Part shown: in pieces, positions 61,349-64,000 of the stretch
Layout: every line of letters starts with the position of its first letter
How positions within the stretch are numbered: the stretch's first letter is position 1
From: CBDHFQ01 sp965262565
GTDB taxonomy: Bacteria; Bacteroidota; Bacteroidia; J057
Reading direction: 5' to 3'
Assembly: GCA_965262565.1 (NCBI GenBank)
Contig: CBDHFQ010000012.1
Location: forward strand, 62,001 to 126,000
Length of the DNA: 64,000 nt
Translations under genes and position numbers: made by a program
Notes under the pieces: model-generated
Databases searched by the model: none
Told to the model about the DNA's origin: nothing
What the model saw: only the letters and a program-made list of their open reading frames with translations

Positions 61349-63085
61349 TTAGCCCAGGATATGTCTTTTTAAGGCTCTGGTCAGGAATCTTGCTTTTTCA
61401 TTTAGTGGGAAACGGCCCAAATTAGTTTTAACTATGCCTTTTGTGAAAGCTGTTTTTTTCGAATAATCTATATTGACATCTACAATGACCGGAAATCCTG
61501 AGCTAGCCAAACCTAAGGCTTGTACTATTACTCCGTCTATATTTTGGTCGTTATTCATAGATAAGAAATGAGCTCCCGTGGCCATTGCTACTCCCTCCAT
61601 ATCCAATTTTCCCAAGACCGTACAGGTTTTTCGATTGAGGGGAATTTTTTGGAGTTGTGAAATTTGGCCCAATTCTCCATCATTAAAAATAAAATATACT
61701 ATCCCCAATTGGTAGGAGGTGGCTGTAACGATTTCCATTCCCGTCATCATAAATGCCCCATCTCCTACAATGGCTGCTACTACCTTATCGGGATGAGATA
61801 ATTTCGCACCGATAGCCGCTGGTACACAATACCCCATACAATTGAAATCTGAGGGAGAGATAAAGTGGCGCGGGTGATGCACGGGAAATAACTCTGCGGT
61901 GAGGAAAGTGTGTTTGCCATCATCTACGACGATGATAGCATCATCAGGTAACTCTTTCCTAAGAGATTGAAAGAAAAATCCTGGAGATACTCTTTCTTCT
62001 GAACGCTTCTGTGTCCAGCTTTGATAGTATGATTGTTTCTCTTTTTGAATGTTCGAAGTGATAGCAGAGCGTTTTTCTTGATCAGCGGAGGATAAATGTT
62101 GGAGAATATCCCAGATAGAGGATAGGATAGCTTTAGCATCTCCTTCTATAGCTACCTTCGCTGGATAATTTTGATGAAAAACGGTAGGATTGATATCTAT
62201 ATGAATGAGATGTTCAGGAACCTTAATTCCATAGCTTCCAGTAGCTAATTCTGCAAAGCGTACTCCTACCGCCAACAGACAATCGCATCCCTCAAAACTT
62301 TTCTGAGCTGCCGGAACGGCTGATTGCCCAAATCCCATTCCAGTGTGAAGGGGATGAGTAGCGGGAAATGCACTTAAGCCTTGTAAAGTAGTGGCGACAG
62401 GGGCTGAAAGGTGATGTGCTATCTGGGCAGTAATGTCAGAAGCATCTACAGCTCCCCAACCAACGTATATTCCCGGTTTTTTTGCTTTGGTGAGTAGTTC
62501 TACTGCTTCCTGAATAGCCGGCTGATGAATGGAGATAGTATCTTGGGGCGAATAATAAACGGGAAGTTCATCTACCTGACCCTGTAGAAGAAGTACTTCT
62601 GCCGGAATTTCTACAAATACAGGACCAGGTTCTCCGGAATTGGCGAGGGAAAAGGCTTCATAAATCTTTGGAACGATCTCCTGATGACTTTCTATCAAGA
62701 AGTATCCTTTGGTGATAGCTTTAACTAACACAGATTGGTCTAATTGATGTAGCTGATACTTTTTTCCATTATCTCTTCGGGTACCACCAGAAATGACTAG
62801 CATAGGAATTCCATCGAGAAAGGCTTCTCCAATTCCACTCATCGCATGGGTAGTTCCTGCGGCGGGTACGATTACCAACGTACCTATGCTGTCTGACACA
62901 CGAGAAACTGCGTCTGCCATGAAAGCACCGCCTCCTTCATGAGTAACTAATACTGGAGTAATTTGAGATGAATTATTTAATTCATCGTAAATTTCCGTAT
63001 TGTGCACTCCTGGAATTCCAAAGGTAAATTTAACTCCTATTTGTTCCAGTGCGTATCGAACTAAAAATCCGCCATGTTTCTTCAT
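61349..63085 (-). CDS. ThDP-dependent enzyme of the acetolactate-synthase-like family
   Basis: This 578-residue protein has the three ThDP domains. The N-terminal PYR domain has GIPGVHNTEIYDEL and catalytic Glu50 in VTHEGGGAFMADA. The central domain (about 190-330) has AVGVRFAELATG, and the PP domain has IVGDGAFMMTGMEI and the cofactor end IFNDGELG. The family includes acetolactate synthase, glyoxylate carboligase, benzoylformate decarboxylase and others. No small subunit gene is near, and the sequence is not a close acetolactate synthase by eye. The reaction is open. Confidence 0.88.
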   Translation of the reverse strand: MKKHGGFLVRYALEQIGVKFTFGIPGVHNTEIYDELNNSSQITPVLVTHEGGGAFMADAVSRVSDSIGTLVIVPAAGTTHAMSGIGEAFLDGIPMLVISGGTRRDNGKKYQLHQLDQSVLVKAITKGYFLIESHQEIVPKIYEAFSLANSGEPGPVFVEIPAEVLLLQGQVDELPVYYSPQDTISIHQPAIQEAVELLTKAKKPGIYVGWGAVDASDITAQIAHHLSAPVATTLQGLSAFPATHPLHTGMGFGQSAVPAAQKSFEGCDCLLAVGVRFAELATGSYGIKVPEHLIHIDINPTVFHQNYPAKVAIEGDAKAILSSIWDILQHLSSADQEKRSAITSNIQKEKQSYYQSWTQKRSEERVSPGFFFQSLRKELPDDAIIVVDDGKHTFLTAELFPVHHPRHFISPSDFNCMGYCVPAAIGAKLSHPDKVVAAIVGDGAFMMTGMEIVTATSYQLGIVYFIFNDGELGQISQLQKIPLNRKTCTVLGKLDMEGVAMATGAHFLSMNNDQNIDGVIVQALGLASSGFPVIVDVNIDYSKKTAFTKGIVKTNLGRFPLNEKARFLTRALKRHILG

Positions 63086-63245
63086 GATGTTAGCGTTATG
63101 GGTGATTAATCTTACGTGAAAGTATTAAGAAAATAAATTCCCCCATTCTGAAATACTTGCTAAAGAGATAAGTGTTTATTTACTTATTGTTCAATTTATA
63201 AGGGTATAATAGATTGAGAAAAGCTTTCAAAATGACTTTATTATT

Positions 63246-63530
63246 ATGTTAACTAATAAAGTTAAAGAATTAATTACAAATGCTGGTAATTGTAAGGGGA
63301 AAGTGAAGATAGTGTTGGAGAACGAAGTTATTTTTATCGATTGTACGGAGGGAAAAGCACAAGTTACCAATGATGACTTGGTAGCCGATTGCACCATTCA
63401 TATCTCTTCAGCGCATTTCGATGAGATGTTAGAAGGTGAATTATCTCCCGTTCAGGCATTTATTCAGGGTAAGATGAAGATTAAAGGGGATATAGGAATA
63501 GCGATGAAGTTGGCTTCTTTACTTTCCTGA
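63246..63530 (+). CDS. SCP2 sterol-carrier-domain protein
   Basis: This 94-residue protein is a stand-alone SCP2-like lipid-binding domain. It has the central strands KVKIVLENEVIFIDC and ADCTIHISSAHFDEMLEGEL, then the C-terminal AFIQGKMKIKGDIGIAMKLAS, which is the SCP2 signature with its tunnel helix. It probably carries or binds a fatty acid or other lipid in the cytoplasm. It is divergent from the ThDP gene (160-base gap) and convergent with the ABC exporter gene. Confidence 0.9.
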   Translation: MLTNKVKELITNAGNCKGKVKIVLENEVIFIDCTEGKAQVTNDDLVADCTIHISSAHFDEMLEGELSPVQAFIQGKMKIKGDIGIAMKLASLLS

Positions 63531-63572
63531 AAGTACGTCTGAAGCCTTTCGTATGGGCACCAACACTACCTG

Positions 63573-64000
63573 TCAAATTCGAGCTTGATATGTATATAGG
63601 TCGAAATATCTTCCTTGTTGTGCTATTAAGGCCGAATGATTTCCTCGTTCTGTAATTCTACCGTTTTCAATGACTAATATTTGATCTGCTTGACGAATAG
63701 TACTTAGTCTATGAGCAATGACGATGGTAGTTCTCCCTTTCATTAATCCGGCCAAACTTTGTTGAATAAAAGATTCGCTTTCTGCATCCAGATTAGAGGT
63801 GGCTTCATCCAGGATTAATATTCTGGGATCAGCGAGGATGGCACGGGCTATAGCGATTCGCTGGCGTTGACCACCTGACAGCTTAACTCCTCTTTCGCCT
63901 ACCAAAGTATCCAGCCCTTTTTCAAATCGATCCGAGAATTCCGATACATAAGCTGCTGCTACGGCCTCTGAAAGTTGGCTTTCTGTGGCTTCAGGACGGG
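63573..64000 (-). CDS. ABC exporter ATP-binding domain (5' end off window)
   Basis: The frame stays open to the window edge, giving 142 C-terminal residues. Visible are RPEATESQLSEAVAAAY at the edge, the ABC signature LSGGQRQRIAIARAIL, Walker B RILILDEATSNLDAE, the H-loop VIAHRLSTI and the end GNHSALIAQQGRYFDLY. It is the C-terminus of a type IV ABC exporter half-transporter (MsbA/LipA family), which moves lipids or drugs. The membrane domain and Walker A lie beyond 64000. Confidence 0.93.
   Translation of the reverse strand, partial: RPEATESQLSEAVAAAYVSEFSDRFEKGLDTLVGERGVKLSGGQRQRIAIARAILADPRILILDEATSNLDAESESFIQQSLAGLMKGRTTIVIAHRLSTIRQADQILVIENGRITERGNHSALIAQQGRYFDLYTYQARI

Overview
The window looks like a chromosomal segment of a gliding, Gram-negative Bacteroidota bacterium, most likely of the order Cytophagales. 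The evidence is a gldE homologue in a mutY–ssb–gldE cluster, a secreted metalloprotease with a type IX secretion C-terminal domain, futalosine-pathway menaquinone synthesis (mqnB), bacillithiol synthesis (bshA), a TonB-dependent receptor with an N-terminal carboxypeptidase-regulatory-like domain, KDO activation (kdsB), A+T-rich DNA and almost no Shine-Dalgarno sequences. No rRNA, tRNA, CRISPR array, insertion sequence or prophage was seen. The genus cannot be fixed from this sequence.

Layout. 1–3.3 kb: a partial glyoxalase-fold dioxygenase, a DUF4286 protein, a GNAT acetyltransferase, an orphan gene and a stand-alone response regulator. 3.5–9.4 kb: a sugar-oxidation cluster of a DUF1080 protein, a five-part ThuA / PQQ sugar dehydrogenase / PKD / cytochrome c / carbohydrate-binding fusion, and a Tat-exported Gfo/Idh/MocA oxidoreductase. 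9.4–19.5 kb: a lipase, a Wzi-like porin, a glycosyltransferase, a PaaE-like reductase, a tandem pair of TlpA-like proteins (one without its redox cysteines), ispE and a DUF4834 protein. 19.7–24.4 kb: an operon of a TPR-CHAT protease, a divergent sigma-70 factor and a one-pass membrane protein that looks like its anti-sigma factor. 25–30.4 kb: bshA, nuoLKJ, kdsB and a membrane protein. 30.5–34 kb: two paralogous PD40 propeller proteins, the second fused to a vWA domain. 34–37.7 kb: a methyltransferase, lipoproteins, and a protein with 18 tandem nonapeptides. 37.9–45.9 kb: gldE, ssb, mutY, HU, a TPR protein, a 31-residue mS38-like protein, rng, a coiled-coil membrane protein and mqnB. 46–58.5 kb: an aminotransferase, a PrsW protease, a TIGR02757 protein, a T9SS metallopeptidase, YigZ, an AI-2E exporter, a hybrid histidine kinase, a Nudix hydrolase, folE, queD and a CrtISO-like flavoprotein. 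58.6–64 kb: a chimeric toxin remnant, a TonB receptor, a ThDP enzyme, an SCP2 protein and a partial ABC exporter.

The most interesting unit is the CHAT / sigma / anti-sigma operon. A predicted secreted, membrane-anchored TPR-CHAT peptidase with its His-Cys dyad intact is translationally coupled to a sigma factor and next to a single-pass membrane protein. This recalls the logic of type III-E CRISPR, where TPR-CHAT cleavage frees a sigma factor, but here there is no CRISPR. Other points for a second look are the VapC–RelE chimeric relic, the cysteine-less TlpA paralogue, the 27-bp repeat array, the PD40-to-vWA fusion, the histidine-rich tail on FolE, and a clear Shine-Dalgarno sequence before the tiny mS38-like gene.
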